From Deltaproteobacteria bacterium (GTDB lineage Bacteria > Desulfobacterota > DSM-4660 > Desulfatiglandales > Desulfatiglandaceae): a stretch of DNA of 5,628 bases. This document shows positions 5,598-5,628 of the stretch, one piece after another; within the stretch, counting starts at the first letter, position 1; the number at the start of each line of letters is the position of its first letter. The notes below the pieces were generated by a model, which saw nothing but the letters and a program-made list of their open reading frames with translations, had not been told where the DNA came from and ran no database searches. The stretch covers positions 1 to 5,628 of the forward strand of contig JAFDAP010000140.1 in NCBI GenBank assembly GCA_019313765.1, read 5' to 3'. A program made the position numbers and the translations under genes.

Positions 5598-5612
5598 ATT
5601 TGTACATTTAAA
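5593..5612 (+). terminator. A/T-only hairpin overlapping the transposase stop codon, possible weak terminator
   Basis: TTTAAAT (5593-5599) and ATTTAAA (5606-5612) are perfect reverse complements around a 6-nt loop. The stop codon TAA (5595-5597) lies inside the left arm, and TTTT follows at 5614-5617. The stem has no G or C and would be a weak terminator. It may instead be chance in AT-rich DNA or part of the element end. Confidence 0.28.
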
Positions 5613-5628
5613 ATTTTCATACACGAGG

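Larger units (their letters stand above)
3831..5628 (+). mobile_element. IS1-family-like insertion element, boundaries not resolved
   Basis: The two overlapping transposase frames with a -1 frameshift, plus their promoter, form the core of an IS1-type element. I could not find matching terminal inverted repeats between the 3640-3880 region and the sequence after 5597. The left end is thus unplaced and the right end may lie beyond the window. The AT-rich composition of the whole stretch contrasts with the middle gene and supports a separate origin. Confidence 0.45.

Noticed and set aside
1..5628. CRISPR array, tRNA/rRNA genes or a defence system
   Set aside because: No regularly spaced repeats, no cloverleaf or rRNA-like segments and no nuclease or defence motifs were seen. 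All coding content is transposase-like.

Overview
This is a stretch of bacterial mobile DNA. It holds three transposase genes, or parts of them, and little else. There are no housekeeping genes and I recognised no RNA genes, so the host cannot be named. Canonical Shine-Dalgarno sequences and near-consensus sigma-70 promoters (TTGACA with a well-spaced -10) indicate a bacterium. The load of unusual, long transposases fits an insertion-sequence-rich genome such as those of environmental, metagenome-derived lineages (inference only).

Layout. (1) Positions 1-768, minus strand: an open reading frame that runs off the left edge. It encodes the first 256 residues of a DNA-binding, transposase-like protein with helix-turn-helix segments and an AT-hook-like basic patch. 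A perfect-consensus promoter (TTGACA-N17-TATAAT) lies at 814-842. (2) Positions 769-1204: AT-rich non-coding DNA with a short GC-rich island, a possible terminator and a small inverted repeat. (3) Positions 1270-3636, plus strand: a 788-residue DDE transposase of the IS4/IS1634 type, with its own promoter and a dyad centred on it. (4) Positions 3637-3880: non-coding, ending in the promoter of the next gene. (5) Positions 3895-5597, plus strand: a long IS1-family transposase in two overlapping frames. They are joined by a textbook -1 frameshift heptamer (A AAA AAA) at 4320-4326, two codons before the upstream frame's stop.

Three things stand out. First, the proteins appear to share one N-terminal design, a helix-turn-helix followed by a second, winged-type helix-turn-helix, although the two complete ones carry unrelated catalytic domains. 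The match is clear between the 788-residue and IS1-like proteins and weaker for the minus-strand protein. Second, the IS1-like gene keeps the insA/insAB' frameshift logic of IS1, but the fused product is about 567 residues, far longer than IS1's. Third, two perfect 10-bp inverted repeats and a third, gapped block flank the middle gene (833-863 and 3752-3840). The outermost 10-mer on each side is the -35 region of a promoter firing outward into the neighbouring transposase. They may be imperfect ends of the middle element or related leaders of the flanking genes.

Base composition differs between genes: the middle one is GC-richer and the IS1-like one strongly AT-rich. This suggests separate acquisitions.
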